Assembly (NCBI GenBank): GCA_007753915.1
Contig: CP036352.1
Location: 4,031,306 to 4,095,305 of the forward strand
Reading direction: 5' to 3'
DNA from: Phycisphaerae bacterium RAS2
GTDB taxonomy: Bacteria > Planctomycetota > Phycisphaerae > UBA1845 > UTPLA1
DNA length: 64,000 nt
The position numbers were made by a program, and so were the translations under genes. This document shows, piece after piece, positions 35,070 through 43,847 of the stretch; within the stretch, counting starts at the first letter, position 1, and each line of letters starts with the position of its first letter. The notes under the pieces were generated by a model, which saw nothing but the letters and a program-made list of their open reading frames with translations, was not told where the DNA came from and ran no database searches.

Positions 35070-35269
35070 GGCTGATTCTCCGATGGATGCTCCGGGGCGC
35101 GAGGTCGGTCGGCGCGCTCGCGCAGTCGGTTGTCTATCGGATCGGCCGGGGCACGACGCAAGCTCGCCACGCCGCCGCGGCAGTCGTATCGGCCCTTCAG
35201 ATAATAGCGGGATTTTATAAAGGTGGCGTCCGGCGGGCCCGCCGCGGGGCCGGCCCGGCGGGTCGCGGG

Positions 35270-35713
35270 TTACCGGTCGGCCGTGCCCGTCAGGCTGTCG
35301 AGTTCAACGAGGTCTTCGCGCCGGTCCATGGCGAGGTTGGCGAGTTCGTCGGCGCGCACATTGGCTTCGCGATAGACGTGTGAGACTTTCCAGTCGCCGA
35401 TCGTGCGCAGCCTTTTCATGATCGCGTCGAAGATGCCCTTGAGGTTCTCGCTCTTGACGCGGTATTCGCCGTTGAGCTGGCGCACCATCAGCTCGCTGTC
35501 AGACTTCACCAGCACCGCCGCGGCCCCCGCCGCAATGGCCACGTCCAGCGCGCGAAGCAGGCCGGTGTATTCGGCCACGTTGTTCGTCGTGTGCCCGAGA
35601 AAATAGCCGGCTTCATACTTCGGCTCGCCGGCCTCGTCGCAGATGGAAACGCCCGCGCCGGCCGGTCCGGGATTGCCCCGCGCGCCGCCGTCGGTGTAGA
35701 TCACAAGTCGCAT
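35270..35713 (-). CDS. rnhA: Ribonuclease HI family protein
   Basis: A 147-residue RNase H fold protein that should cut RNA in RNA:DNA hybrids. Catalytic residues are in place: YTDGGARGNPGPAG (first Asp), NNVAEYTGL (Glu), VKSDSELMV (Asp) and ANVRADELAN (last Asp). The basic handle of E. coli RNase HI is absent, as in many bacterial RNase HI-like enzymes that are fused to or paired with other domains. It lies 8 bases after the zinc-ribbon gene, so the two form an operon, an arrangement also known in actinomycetes. Confidence 0.92.
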   Translation of the reverse strand: MRLVIYTDGGARGNPGPAGAGVSICDEAGEPKYEAGYFLGHTTNNVAEYTGLLRALDVAIAAGAAAVLVKSDSELMVRQLNGEYRVKSENLKGIFDAIMKRLRTIGDWKVSHVYREANVRADELANLAMDRREDLVELDSLTGTADR

Positions 35714-35721
35714 GGATGGTC

Positions 35722-36465
35722 TTACCGGCTGGCGGCCGCCCCGGTCTCAAGGTAGAGGATTCGCCCGCAGACGTTGCACTTCACGGCCTCGTCGCGCGAC
35801 AGCAATGCGTTGACCTGTTGCACCGTCACGCTCATGTTGCAGCCCTGGCAGGCGTATTCGTCGCGCTTTGGATTTGTGCGGATGATGCGCGCCATGGCCT
35901 CGCCGTCGTTCTTCGCTGCCACGCGATTGAACATATCCAGCACGCCGGCCGGAATGCCGTCGGCCGCCTCGGTGCGCTGCGCGTTCAGACCGTCGAGACG
36001 GTCCTTCGACTGCACTTCAACCGCCTTTTGCGCCGAGAGGAACTCGTCCACCTTCGCCGTTTCGGCAGCGCGCTGTTCCTGAAGCGCGGCGATTTCCTTG
36101 CGCCGGGCGTCGACCTGCCCCATTTTCTGGAGGGCCGCTTCCTCGATCTTTGAGTTGTCGGCCTTGGTCGTGTTCAACTGCATCAGGATGGCGGAATACT
36201 CTTTGTTGGTTTTCGCGGCGTTCAGGGCCTGGCGAAGCTTGGCGATCTCGGCCTCGCGCGATTTGACATCCAGATCGAGCCGGTCGGCGTCCATCTGTTC
36301 GGATCGAAGCTTGAGCTGGAGGGATGCAAGCTGCGCGTCGATCGTCGCGACGGCTTGCTGCTGTCGGCGGACAGCCTGCGCCTTGCGGGCGATGGCGCGG
36401 TTGATGTCGGCGATTTGAAGCTCGACTTCCTGAAGTCGGTGCAGGGCGTCGAGAACGGCTCCCAT
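35722..36465 (-). CDS. C4-type zinc-ribbon coiled-coil protein
   Basis: A 247-residue protein. Residues 10-175 form a long antiparallel coiled coil (LHRLQEVELQIADINRAI, KLRQALNAAKTNKEYSAIL). The C terminus folds into a zinc ribbon with CQGCN (first pair) and CNVCGRILY (second pair). This is the family found next to or fused to RNase HI in many bacteria and related to the DksA/transcription-factor group of nucleic-acid binding proteins; its exact role is unknown. ATG 36465 has GAGGA 8 bases upstream. Operon with rnhA downstream. Confidence 0.88.
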   Translation of the reverse strand: MGAVLDALHRLQEVELQIADINRAIARKAQAVRRQQQAVATIDAQLASLQLKLRSEQMDADRLDLDVKSREAEIAKLRQALNAAKTNKEYSAILMQLNTTKADNSKIEEAALQKMGQVDARRKEIAALQEQRAAETAKVDEFLSAQKAVEVQSKDRLDGLNAQRTEAADGIPAGVLDMFNRVAAKNDGEAMARIIRTNPKRDEYACQGCNMSVTVQQVNALLSRDEAVKCNVCGRILYLETGAAASR

Positions 36466-36608
36466 GTTCGGCGTTCCTCACTTGCTCCGCGCGGGCGGGA
36501 TCACGTTGCCAATCAAGCTGAAGTATTATGCCCGCGCGCGGGCGTTTCAGCAACCGACCGCGATTTTACGGCCTGCACTGCGGTTCATCCCGCGACCGCT
36601 GCGCATAA

Positions 36609-36642
36609 GCAAGGCCCGTCGGAGGTCGTCCACGGGCCTTGC
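36609..36642 (-). terminator. Hairpin downstream of the GntR-type regulator
   Basis: A perfect 11-bp stem (GCAAGGCCCGT, 36609-36619, with ACGGGCCTTGC, 36632-36642) and a 12-base loop, 56 bases after the regulator's stop codon. No clear T tract follows, so it may act with Rho or as an RNA stabiliser. Confidence 0.5.
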
Positions 36643-36697
36643 CATCCGCCGCGCGTCCGGCGCGACGGGCTTCTCCCACACCAGTCGTCTGTTCGCG

Positions 36698-37879
36698 CTA
36701 CACCGCTACGTCCGTTGTGGCGCGCTGCGGCGTGGCTGCCCCACCGTCGCGCACACACAGCAGACCCGGCACGATGATCTCCACCGGCCGCTGCCCCGCG
36801 CGATGCTCCATCGCCAGTTTCGCCGCCCAGCTTGTCAGCCTCGCCGCGTCGATCTCATACGACGTGATATTCGCCGCGGACGCCTGCGCCTCGCATGGTT
36901 CACTCACCGCCGCAATGGCGATGCGCTTCCCGCGTCGCGCCGCCGTCATCGAAGCGTCGTTGAGGATGGTCCTTAGCGCCGCGCCCGCCGCGATCACGCC
37001 GATCGGTTCGGTGCTCCCACCGGCGGCGATTCGCATCAAAACGGTTGGCGACGCGACTTCGCACGATATCGCACCGCGCCCGGTCCGTGCGGCGCACGCC
37101 TGCGCGCCGGTCCATACCTGATTCAACGCCGATGACCCCACCGCCGACGCAAGAATCGCGATGCGCGTGCAACCTCGCAGGTACAGATACTCCGCCAGGC
37201 GGAAACCGGCATCGACGTAATCGGGCACGACCGAGCACACCTTGCCCGCGCCGGGCGAAGCGCCGATCTGAACGAATGCCAGTTGCCGGCGAAGCACCTC
37301 GCCCAGCACATCCATCGATGGTTCGCCCTGTGACGTTCCGAGCGGATCGGCCGGGATGCAGAAGACACCATCCACGGTTCGCGGGTGAGATGCGGCGGCA
37401 TGGCCGTTTCCGTTTCGGTCCCCGACAACCGATGAATCAACTTTCACCGCGCCGCGGCCGCGCTGCGGACGGTCAAGCGTCACGAGCCGATGGCCGGCGG
37501 CAGCCAGTGCGGACCGCAGGCGGTCGATCAGGGCTGCGCGATGCGGCGCGGCGGTCAGGGCATCGGGCATGTGACAGGAATAGACCCGTGTCGATTGTTC
37601 GGCCGCAGCCGCCGGGCTGATGACGAACGTCCCCCGGCCGATGCGCCGCGCGACCAGCCCTTCGCTGCTCAAGTCGCACAGGGCCTTGTTGATCGTCTTG
37701 GCGTTGGCTTCGAAACGCCGGCCCAGGGCGCGCTCACCGGGCAGTCGGCCGGTCAGCTCGCCGTTGATGATGGCCTGTCGCAGTTGTTCCCGAAGCCGCT
37801 GAAACTTGTAACTCAAGCGAGGAAGATCCGGCGAACCGGACACCGCCCCCTGCGGGCGCGGACCCATCGACGCATGCAT
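36698..37879 (-). CDS. GntR-type HTH / LacI-type sensor transcriptional regulator
   Basis: A 393-residue regulator. The N-terminal GntR winged helix is clear (REQLRQAIINGELTGRLPGERALGRRFEANAKTINKALCDLSSEGLV, given in parts: residues about 30-80; RRIGRGTFV is the wing). The C-terminal domain (about 95-375) is a periplasmic-binding-protein fold as in LacI/AraR regulators (DGVFCIPADP, GKVCSVVPDYVDAGFRLAEYL, GCTRIAILAS, IGVIAAGAALRTIL). Such AraR/DegA-type factors usually sense sugars. It starts in the intergenic space with the epimerase downstream of it on the same strand order, but the two need not be coregulated. Confidence 0.85.
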   Translation of the reverse strand: MHASMGPRPQGAVSGSPDLPRLSYKFQRLREQLRQAIINGELTGRLPGERALGRRFEANAKTINKALCDLSSEGLVARRIGRGTFVISPAAAAEQSTRVYSCHMPDALTAAPHRAALIDRLRSALAAAGHRLVTLDRPQRGRGAVKVDSSVVGDRNGNGHAAASHPRTVDGVFCIPADPLGTSQGEPSMDVLGEVLRRQLAFVQIGASPGAGKVCSVVPDYVDAGFRLAEYLYLRGCTRIAILASAVGSSALNQVWTGAQACAARTGRGAISCEVASPTVLMRIAAGGSTEPIGVIAAGAALRTILNDASMTAARRGKRIAIAAVSEPCEAQASAANITSYEIDAARLTSWAAKLAMEHRAGQRPVEIIVPGLLCVRDGGAATPQRATTDVAV

Positions 37880-38084
37880 GCAGAGACCCCTGCTAAAATG
37901 TCGCGAGGTGAGTCAAGCCGGAACGCTAACCGGCGCACGCTGTGCGACGGGTTACGCATCAAAGGCGTCGGGGCGGGAGAAACCCGGAGATGCCTTCGCG
38001 GCAGGCCGAATGACCGTTCTGCCGTGCGACTCTGCGGGATTATTGGGGCGGACCAGGTGTCCGGCCACCCTTACCGGGGGCTTT

Positions 38085-39158
38085 TCACGCGTTATCGGAT
38101 AGTGTGGGATGCATACGAACGCCAAGCCCGATCCCTTGGCCCAGCGCCAATCGCCCCCCCGCGCCACCGATTCCTTCAAACGGCTCTTCGGAAAGCAGCA
38201 AGTGCCCGTCGAGGTCCAGCCAGTCGACCAACGGCGCGAGTTGCAGCGCCGCCGCGATGCCGAGGCTGCTTTCAATCATGCAGCCCAGCATGATCTTCAT
38301 GTCCAACGTCCGCGCCAGCGCGATCATCCGCAGAGCCTCGCGAATCCCACCGCACTTGCTCAACTTGATGTTGATACCGTCCACGCAGCCGGCCAGCGCC
38401 GCCACGTCGCGCGGCCGCACACTGCTTTCATCCGCCACCAACGGGCAAATACTTCCCGCCCTGCCCGCCTCGCGGCCCAATCGATGACCCGCCTCGCGAA
38501 TGCGCCGTAATCCATCCGCATCGCCCGGTTTGATCGGCTGCTCGACAAATTCAACTCCGTACTTCACCAGCATCGGCAGTTTCGCGATGGTTTCATCCAC
38601 CGACCACGCGGTGTTGGCATCGACGCGAATGACCGCCTTCGGCGCCGTGGCGCGAATCACCGCGAGGTTCTCCTCGTCGCGCGCGGTGCCGACTTTGATC
38701 TTCAACACGGGGTATCCGGCCGCCGCGCGCACGCGATCGGCCAGTTTCTCCGGATCGGCGATTCCGATCGTGTATGAAGTAACGGGTATACATTTCGTCG
38801 ACAGGCCCAGCACCCGCGCCGTGGGGATTTCCAGACGCTTGCCGATCCAGTCATGCAGCGCCGCATCGACCGCACACACCGCCGCGCGCTGCCCGTCGAA
38901 TCGGTCCAGCAGCGCCGCAACGATGTGCTCAACTTCGAACGGGTCACGGTCCGCCAGCAGCGCCGCCATGTCGCGCAGCGCTTCCGACGCCGACTCCAGC
39001 GTTTGGCCGTAGGTGTCCATGGGCACGGCCTCGCCCCAGCCTTCGACGCCGTCATGGGTAACTTTCACCCAAAGCGTTTGCTTGTCGGTACGGGTGGCCA
39101 CGGCGGTGCGGAACTCACCGGCCAAACGAAGATTGATTCTTTGATAGGTCAGATTCAC
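38085..39158 (-). CDS. Enolase-superfamily dipeptide (L-Ala-D/L-Glu-type) epimerase
   Basis: A 357-residue muconate-lactonising-type enolase superfamily enzyme. KIKVG supplies the first catalytic Lys; Mg ligands are RVDANTAWS (Asp), FVEQP (Glu) and ADES (Asp); NIKLSKCGG supplies the second Lys. The ESSLGIAAAL segment closes the barrel. This residue set fits dipeptide epimerases such as YcjG/YkfB, which act in recycling of murein peptides; other racemases of the superfamily are possible. The start is GTG 39158, without a clear ribosome site. Confidence 0.85.
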   Translation of the reverse strand: MNLTYQRINLRLAGEFRTAVATRTDKQTLWVKVTHDGVEGWGEAVPMDTYGQTLESASEALRDMAALLADRDPFEVEHIVAALLDRFDGQRAAVCAVDAALHDWIGKRLEIPTARVLGLSTKCIPVTSYTIGIADPEKLADRVRAAAGYPVLKIKVGTARDEENLAVIRATAPKAVIRVDANTAWSVDETIAKLPMLVKYGVEFVEQPIKPGDADGLRRIREAGHRLGREAGRAGSICPLVADESSVRPRDVAALAGCVDGINIKLSKCGGIREALRMIALARTLDMKIMLGCMIESSLGIAAALQLAPLVDWLDLDGHLLLSEEPFEGIGGAGGRLALGQGIGLGVRMHPTLSDNA

Positions 39159-39500
39159 GATGCAATTGCGGTCATGCTAATGGGTTACAGCATGCAGAGC
39201 CAATATGGCGCTTCCATGCCTCAAATGGATGGGTTCCTGGCACATCATGTCGTGTCGCTAGTTCCATAAACGCTTTATTTACATTAGCTTGTGTGACGCT
39301 AGGGCTATCAGCCAGTTTGAGAAAGAGATAGCCGAAGGCGGTTCCCGGGGTGAGGAAAAAAATGGGCGGGGGACTCCCGCACTGGCGTGGGTTTTGCTAT
39401 CATTCGCAACTTGCCGAATGGGTTGATGAAGGCCAGAATGCGAGTTGGTTGAACCGCTCGGGCAAAGGTTCCGAGATTGGTGTAACGGCTTAGGAGTGCT
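39159..39500. other. 342-bp intergenic region without a recognisable gene
   Basis: The region separates the divergent epimerase and thiolase-fold genes. It is more A/T-rich than the surroundings near 39240-39300 (ATAAACGCTTTATTTAC) and should hold both promoters, but no consensus boxes stand out. No RNA gene or ORF was recognised. Confidence 0.5.
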
Positions 39501-40616
39501 ATGTCCCTGTTACCTGTCAGGATCGCGGGCACGGGTAGTTTTCTTCCCGGGCCGCCGGTATCGAGTGATCGCCTTGAGGCGGTGCTCGGCACGTTGGATC
39601 AGGCGCCGCCGAAAGTAAAGAGCTTCCTGTCGAGCGTTGGACCGAAGATGCTCGGCGAGGGCGGCGTCAAGACGCGCCATTTCGCGGTGGACCCCGAAAC
39701 GGGGAACATGACGCACAATTTCAGCAGTCTGGCCGAAGAGGCCGCGCGTCGCGCCCTGGACATGGCCAAGATGGAGCCGCAGGACATCCAACTGCTCATC
39801 ATCTCCTGTCCCTCGTACGATCAAAGCACCCCGCCGACCAGCGCCCTCCTTCAGGAGCGACTGGGCATTCAGGCTTGCGCCGAGATGGAGATTCACTCCA
39901 ACTGCACCGGAGTCGGCAAAGGCGTACAGGTCGCCTACGACGCACTTCGCACCGGTCGATACAAGACGGCCCTCGTGTGCTACAGCCAGTTGTCATCGAT
40001 CTACCTGCGAAGCTGCTATTTCAAGCAGTCCAAGATGGACAAGGTTCACGCTGCGCTGCGATGGATTCTTGCCGACGGCGCCGGCGCGCTGGTTCTCACC
40101 AGCGGCGACAACGGCAAGCCCGGCCATGAAATCGTCGGCACGTACGTCGAATCGGTTGGCGCGGGTCGCCCCTCCGGCATGACCGCCGGCGGCGCTGCGG
40201 CGGACCTGATGCGAAAGGATCACCAGATCCCAGAGCTGTACAATGACGGCACGCATCACCTGTGGCAGGACTTCACCGCTGTCAACGACAACGCGGCTCC
40301 GCTGCTGTTGCAGGGCCTGATCAATTTCACCACGCAGATGAAGATTGATTCGTCCACGGTGGATCACTACGTCGTGTCGATCCCGACGCTTCAGTTGTAC
40401 GACCGGCACATCCCGGCGTTTCTTGATCGCCTGCGCATCACGCGCGACAAGATCAAGTTCCGCAGCGACAAGATCGGCTACTGCGGCGGCTCTGCGACCC
40501 TGTTGCATCTTGATGAGATGGTGCGCACCGGCGAGCTGAAGCCCGGCCAGTTGGCGATCGTCCATGCCGTCGAGTCCAGCAAGTGGATGACAGCGGGGTT
40601 TGCGGTGCGATGGTAG
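39501..40616 (+). CDS. 3-oxoacyl-ACP synthase III-like thiolase-fold protein
   Basis: A 371-residue thiolase-superfamily protein. SNCTGVGKG carries the nucleophile Cys135, DGAGALVL the conserved dimer-core loop, and the tail has VESSKWMTAGFAVRW as in KAS III enzymes. However, the segments where FabH has its His and Asn read VSIPTLQLY (Ile instead of His at 294) and GYCGGSAT (Gly instead of Asn at 329). Decarboxylating condensation therefore seems unlikely; acyl transfer or a non-decarboxylating Claisen reaction is possible. Overlap with a membrane methyltransferase and a close SDR suggest a lipid-type pathway. Confidence 0.8.
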   Translation: MSLLPVRIAGTGSFLPGPPVSSDRLEAVLGTLDQAPPKVKSFLSSVGPKMLGEGGVKTRHFAVDPETGNMTHNFSSLAEEAARRALDMAKMEPQDIQLLIISCPSYDQSTPPTSALLQERLGIQACAEMEIHSNCTGVGKGVQVAYDALRTGRYKTALVCYSQLSSIYLRSCYFKQSKMDKVHAALRWILADGAGALVLTSGDNGKPGHEIVGTYVESVGAGRPSGMTAGGAAADLMRKDHQIPELYNDGTHHLWQDFTAVNDNAAPLLLQGLINFTTQMKIDSSTVDHYVVSIPTLQLYDRHIPAFLDRLRITRDKIKFRSDKIGYCGGSATLLHLDEMVRTGELKPGQLAIVHAVESSKWMTAGFAVRW

Positions 40617-41185
40617 ACGAGCCGCGGCCTTCGCCGAGGCAGGAAAAGCCCTTCGCCCTACGAGCCGTCGTCTACACGGTCGGCTTCCTGTTTGTCGTTC
40701 TGGGGATTATCCCGTCGCTGTTCTACATCGCCGGCGAGCGCCTCGTTCCGCCCATGAACTGGCCCGACGACTGGCCGATTGAAATCCAATCCTTCTGGCT
40801 GAACTTCCGCTCGCTCGTGGGCATGGCCGTTTTCTCGGCGGGGCTGGCGGCGTATCTGTTCTGTTCGGCCTGGCTCGTGTTTCTTAGCAAGGCGCCGCAC
40901 GTTCAGTTTCACGATCCGCAGGTGTTTGTCGCGACCGGGCCGTATCGCTGGGTGCGCAACCCCGTGGTGCTGACGCTGCTCGTGACCGCCGGCGGTCAGG
41001 CGCTCTACTTCGCCTCGTGGGGCATCGCCCTGTATGTCCTCCTCGGTGTCGGATTTGCACAGTGGCAAGTCACGCGGCTGGAAGAGCCGAACCTGCGACG
41101 CCTGTTTGGCGACAGCTACGACGCGTATTGCCGCCGCGTGAACCGCTGGCTGCCCAAGCTGCCGTCGCCGGAATCGAACGAGTAG
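40610..41185 (+). CDS. Isoprenylcysteine carboxyl methyltransferase / PEMT-like membrane methyltransferase
   Basis: A 191-residue integral membrane protein with helices VYTVGFLFVVLGIIPSLFYI, LVGMAVFSAGLAAYLF and VLTLLVTAGGQALYF. The ICMT/phospholipid-methyltransferase signature is present: ATGPYRWVRNPVVL, then EEPNLRRLFGDSYDAYCRRVNRWLP (EEP-x-L...FG-x-x-Y-x-x-Y). These enzymes methylate lipids or prenyl-cysteine with SAM in the membrane. The ATG at 40610 overlaps the TAG stop of the thiolase-fold gene, so translation is coupled; the ORF opening at 40583 is inside that gene and less likely. Confidence 0.78.
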   Translation: MVDEPRPSPRQEKPFALRAVVYTVGFLFVVLGIIPSLFYIAGERLVPPMNWPDDWPIEIQSFWLNFRSLVGMAVFSAGLAAYLFCSAWLVFLSKAPHVQFHDPQVFVATGPYRWVRNPVVLTLLVTAGGQALYFASWGIALYVLLGVGFAQWQVTRLEEPNLRRLFGDSYDAYCRRVNRWLPKLPSPESNE

Positions 41186-41214
41186 GTTTTTCTCTTTCTG
41201 CATTTTTCATCACC

Positions 41215-42246
41215 ATGACGGCTCTTGTCACCGGCGCCACGGGCTTTTTCGGCAGTCATCTTGTAGAGATTCTCCGCGCCGAGGGCATCGCGGTTCGGGC
41301 GCTGGTCCGGCCGACGAGCGACACGACGATGCTCGACCGGCTGGGCGTGTCCTGCGCGGTCGGTTCGCTCGAAGACGCCGAGTCGCTTCGCCGCGCGAGC
41401 GAGGGATGCGACCTTGTTTATCACTGCGCGGCGCGCGTGGACATCCTCGGCACACCGGATGAGTTCCACGAGACGACGGTCGAAGGCACGCGTCGGATGA
41501 TGCAGGCCGCGCGCGACGCCGGCGTCCGCCGATTCGTGCACGTCAGCTCGTGCGGCATCTATCATCCCGATCTGCTCACCGACGGCCGGACCATCACCGA
41601 GGCCACGCCGACGCCGCTGCCGCCCGACTGGTTCACCTACGCGCGAGCCAAGTATCACGCCGAGCAAGTCGTGAAGGAGTTTGACGGCGGCGCGATGGAA
41701 TGGGTCATCATTCGGCTTGCCTACCTCTACGGCCCTCGCAATCGCGTGATGCACAGCCATCTGCGGCCGGTGCTGGCCGACGGAATCATGATGATCATCG
41801 GCGACGGGTCAAACAACCTCGCGATGATTTACGTAACCGATGCCGCGCGCGCGGCGCACCGGGCGGGGACGGTCCCGGCCGCTGCGGGAAAGGTGCTCAT
41901 TGCCGCGCCGAACGAAGGCGTGACCCAGCGGCAATACTTCGACGCGTTGGCCGACGGCTTCGGCCTGCCGCGCTGTAAGAAATCCGTTCCGTACGGCGTT
42001 GCATTTTTCTTTGCGCGAATGGGCGAGGCGTTCATCAAGTCCGGCCCGCGCGCCGCGGCGATGCGCCGCTCGGCTGTCGCGCTGACCGGCCTGCCGCAAC
42101 GAATCGACTGTACGTTCACGCAGCAATTGCTTGGTTGGACTCCGAACACACCGTTCGCCGAAGGAATTCGGAAATCGTTTGAATGGTATCGAGAGGAATA
42201 TCGAGTGGTGAAGGAGAATCACGAAATTGCCGAGCCGCGACCGTGA
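41215..42246 (+). CDS. Extended SDR, NAD(P)-dependent epimerase/dehydrogenase (3-beta-HSD-like)
   Basis: A 343-residue extended SDR. VTGATGFFGSHLVE is the nucleotide-binding start, VSSCGIYHPD the Ser/Thr region, TYARAKYHAEQ the YxxxK active site, and AMIYVTDAARAA the downstream family motif. The C-terminal substrate domain has hydrophobic helices (PYGVAFFFARMGEAF), as in sterol/3-beta-hydroxysteroid-like and OleD-like enzymes. With the thiolase-fold and methyltransferase genes directly upstream, a lipid beta-keto reduction is a fair guess. It is similar to the SDR at 51621. The last codons (EPRP) and stop come from repeat element 42230-42345. Confidence 0.82.
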   Translation: MTALVTGATGFFGSHLVEILRAEGIAVRALVRPTSDTTMLDRLGVSCAVGSLEDAESLRRASEGCDLVYHCAARVDILGTPDEFHETTVEGTRRMMQAARDAGVRRFVHVSSCGIYHPDLLTDGRTITEATPTPLPPDWFTYARAKYHAEQVVKEFDGGAMEWVIIRLAYLYGPRNRVMHSHLRPVLADGIMMIIGDGSNNLAMIYVTDAARAAHRAGTVPAAAGKVLIAAPNEGVTQRQYFDALADGFGLPRCKKSVPYGVAFFFARMGEAFIKSGPRAAAMRRSAVALTGLPQRIDCTFTQQLLGWTPNTPFAEGIRKSFEWYREEYRVVKENHEIAEPRP

Positions 42247-42345
42247 GGGAGCGCCGAGTAGCGCTTGTGAATCGAGCAACCTTCATCTGTGTTGATTTAC
42301 TCTTGATCGAACATCGCGCGGCGCTCCCTGACGGTCGCGGCTCGG
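42230..42345. repeat. 116-bp REPIN-like inverted-repeat element, copy 2
   Basis: Two 24-base arms (42230-42253 starting CCGAGCCGCGACCGT, and 42322-42345) form an inverted repeat with a single mismatch around a 68-base centre. Arm 2 is, on the reverse strand, identical to arm 1 of the 8790 copy. The centres of the two copies are diverged but still alike near both ends. It lies between convergent genes. Confidence 0.88.
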
Positions 42346-42397
42346 AAGGCCACTGAAGCGCGGAGTGAATCAGAAACCCCAATTCGCTATTCCTGAT

Positions 42398-43810
42398 TCA
42401 CTCCTTCGCCGTCAGTTCGAACTTCTCCCCCGCCGACGGCAACTCGACATCCCCGAAGCCGTCCTCCGCCAGCGCCGACTTCATCGCTTCCATCTGATCC
42501 ACTTCGCCGTGCACCAGAAACGCCCGGCGGCAGCGGCGCGCGGTCGGTTTGCAAAGGCGGCGCAGTTCGTCGATGTCGGCATGACCGGAGAATCCGTTCA
42601 GCACGACGACCTGGGCCTTCAGCGACAGCTTCTGGCCGAAGATCGAGACCTTCGGCTGCTTTTCGACGATGCGCCGGCCCAGCGTGTGCGCCGCCTGAAA
42701 GCCGACGATGAGGATCGTGTTGCGTGGGTTCTGAATGTTGTTGCGCAGATGGTGGACAATGCGGCCGGTCTCGCACATGCCGCTGGCCGAAATGATGATG
42801 CACGATCGCCGAATCCGATTGAGCTTCTTGCTCTCTTCGGCCTCGCGGATGTAAGTGCAGTCGCAGGCGCCGAGGATGTCGCCGGTCTGCCGCTGAAAAC
42901 TCTGCGCCTCGGCGTTGAACAACTCCGGATGCATGCGGAACACCTCGGTCGCGTTCACGGCCAGCGGGCTGTCGATGTAAATCGGCACGCGAGGGATCGT
43001 GCCGGCCGCCTGAAGCTGATGAAGCGAATAGACGAGTACCTGCGTTCGGCCGACCGAGAACGCGGGAATGATGAGCTTTCCTTTGCGCGCGATCGTGTCG
43101 TTGACGACGGCCGCCAGGCGCACGCCGAGGTCGTCGGTCGGGGGATGATGCCGCCCACCATAGGTGCTTTCGACAATGAGGTAATCGGCTTCGGGAAAGG
43201 GCTTGGGATTGCGCAGAATCGGGATGTCGAACCGCCCGACATCGCCGGAGAAGACGAGTGACACGGGTTTGTCGCCATTGGGCTGTTTGTATTCCAGCGC
43301 GACCGACGCCGCACCGAGCATGTGGCCGGACATTTGAAATCGCGCCTTCAGCCGGCGCGTAATCCAAAAGGGCTGCCCACAGGCGACGGTTTGAAAGAGG
43401 TTCATCGCCTGCTGGGCGTCGTCGTCGTCGTAGAGCGGTTCAACGTTCGGCTCGCCGGCGCGGCTCTTCTTCTTGTTCAGGTAGTTCGCATCTTCCTGCT
43501 GAATGTGCGCCGAGTCAGACAGCAGCAGGGCGCACAGGTCGCGCGTGGCCGGGGTGGAGTAGATTCGGCCGCGAAAACCGTTCTTGACCAGCAGCGGAAT
43601 TCGCCCGCAGTGATCAATGTGCGCGTGAGACAGCACGACGGCGTGCAGCTTCGATGCGTCGAAAGGGAACGTCTTGTTCTTCGCTTCGGCTTCGGCGCGG
43701 CGGCCCTGGAACAGGCCGCAGTCGAGCGCGACCTTCATGCCGTCGGCTTCGAGGAGATGAAGCGAGCCGGTGACTTCGCGCGCCGCGCCGCAGAACGTAA
43801 CGTTGAGCAT
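42398..43810 (-). CDS. MBL-fold / beta-CASP nuclease
   Basis: A 470-residue metallo-beta-lactamase fold RNA-processing enzyme. LSHAHIDHCG is the zinc motif, with SGHMLGAASV and FSGDVGRFD the next ligand strands. The beta-CASP part follows: IIPAFSVGRTQ, SPLAVNATEVF, SASGMCETGRI (motif B), FQAAHTLGRRI and NGFSGHADIDEL (motif C), ending with LVHGE. It is of the CPSF/RNase J-related YSH1 group found in bacteria. It could process or degrade RNA. Transcription converges on the SDR gene across the repeat element. Confidence 0.92.
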   Translation of the reverse strand: MLNVTFCGAAREVTGSLHLLEADGMKVALDCGLFQGRRAEAEAKNKTFPFDASKLHAVVLSHAHIDHCGRIPLLVKNGFRGRIYSTPATRDLCALLLSDSAHIQQEDANYLNKKKSRAGEPNVEPLYDDDDAQQAMNLFQTVACGQPFWITRRLKARFQMSGHMLGAASVALEYKQPNGDKPVSLVFSGDVGRFDIPILRNPKPFPEADYLIVESTYGGRHHPPTDDLGVRLAAVVNDTIARKGKLIIPAFSVGRTQVLVYSLHQLQAAGTIPRVPIYIDSPLAVNATEVFRMHPELFNAEAQSFQRQTGDILGACDCTYIREAEESKKLNRIRRSCIIISASGMCETGRIVHHLRNNIQNPRNTILIVGFQAAHTLGRRIVEKQPKVSIFGQKLSLKAQVVVLNGFSGHADIDELRRLCKPTARRCRRAFLVHGEVDQMEAMKSALAEDGFGDVELPSAGEKFELTAKE

Positions 43811-43847
43811 TCGTCCATTACCAGTGCGGCGGCAGGGCTTGTCAATG

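Noticed and set aside
39240-39255. Sigma54 promoter (TGGCAC near 39237)
   Set aside because: The -12 element TTGC is missing at the required spacing.
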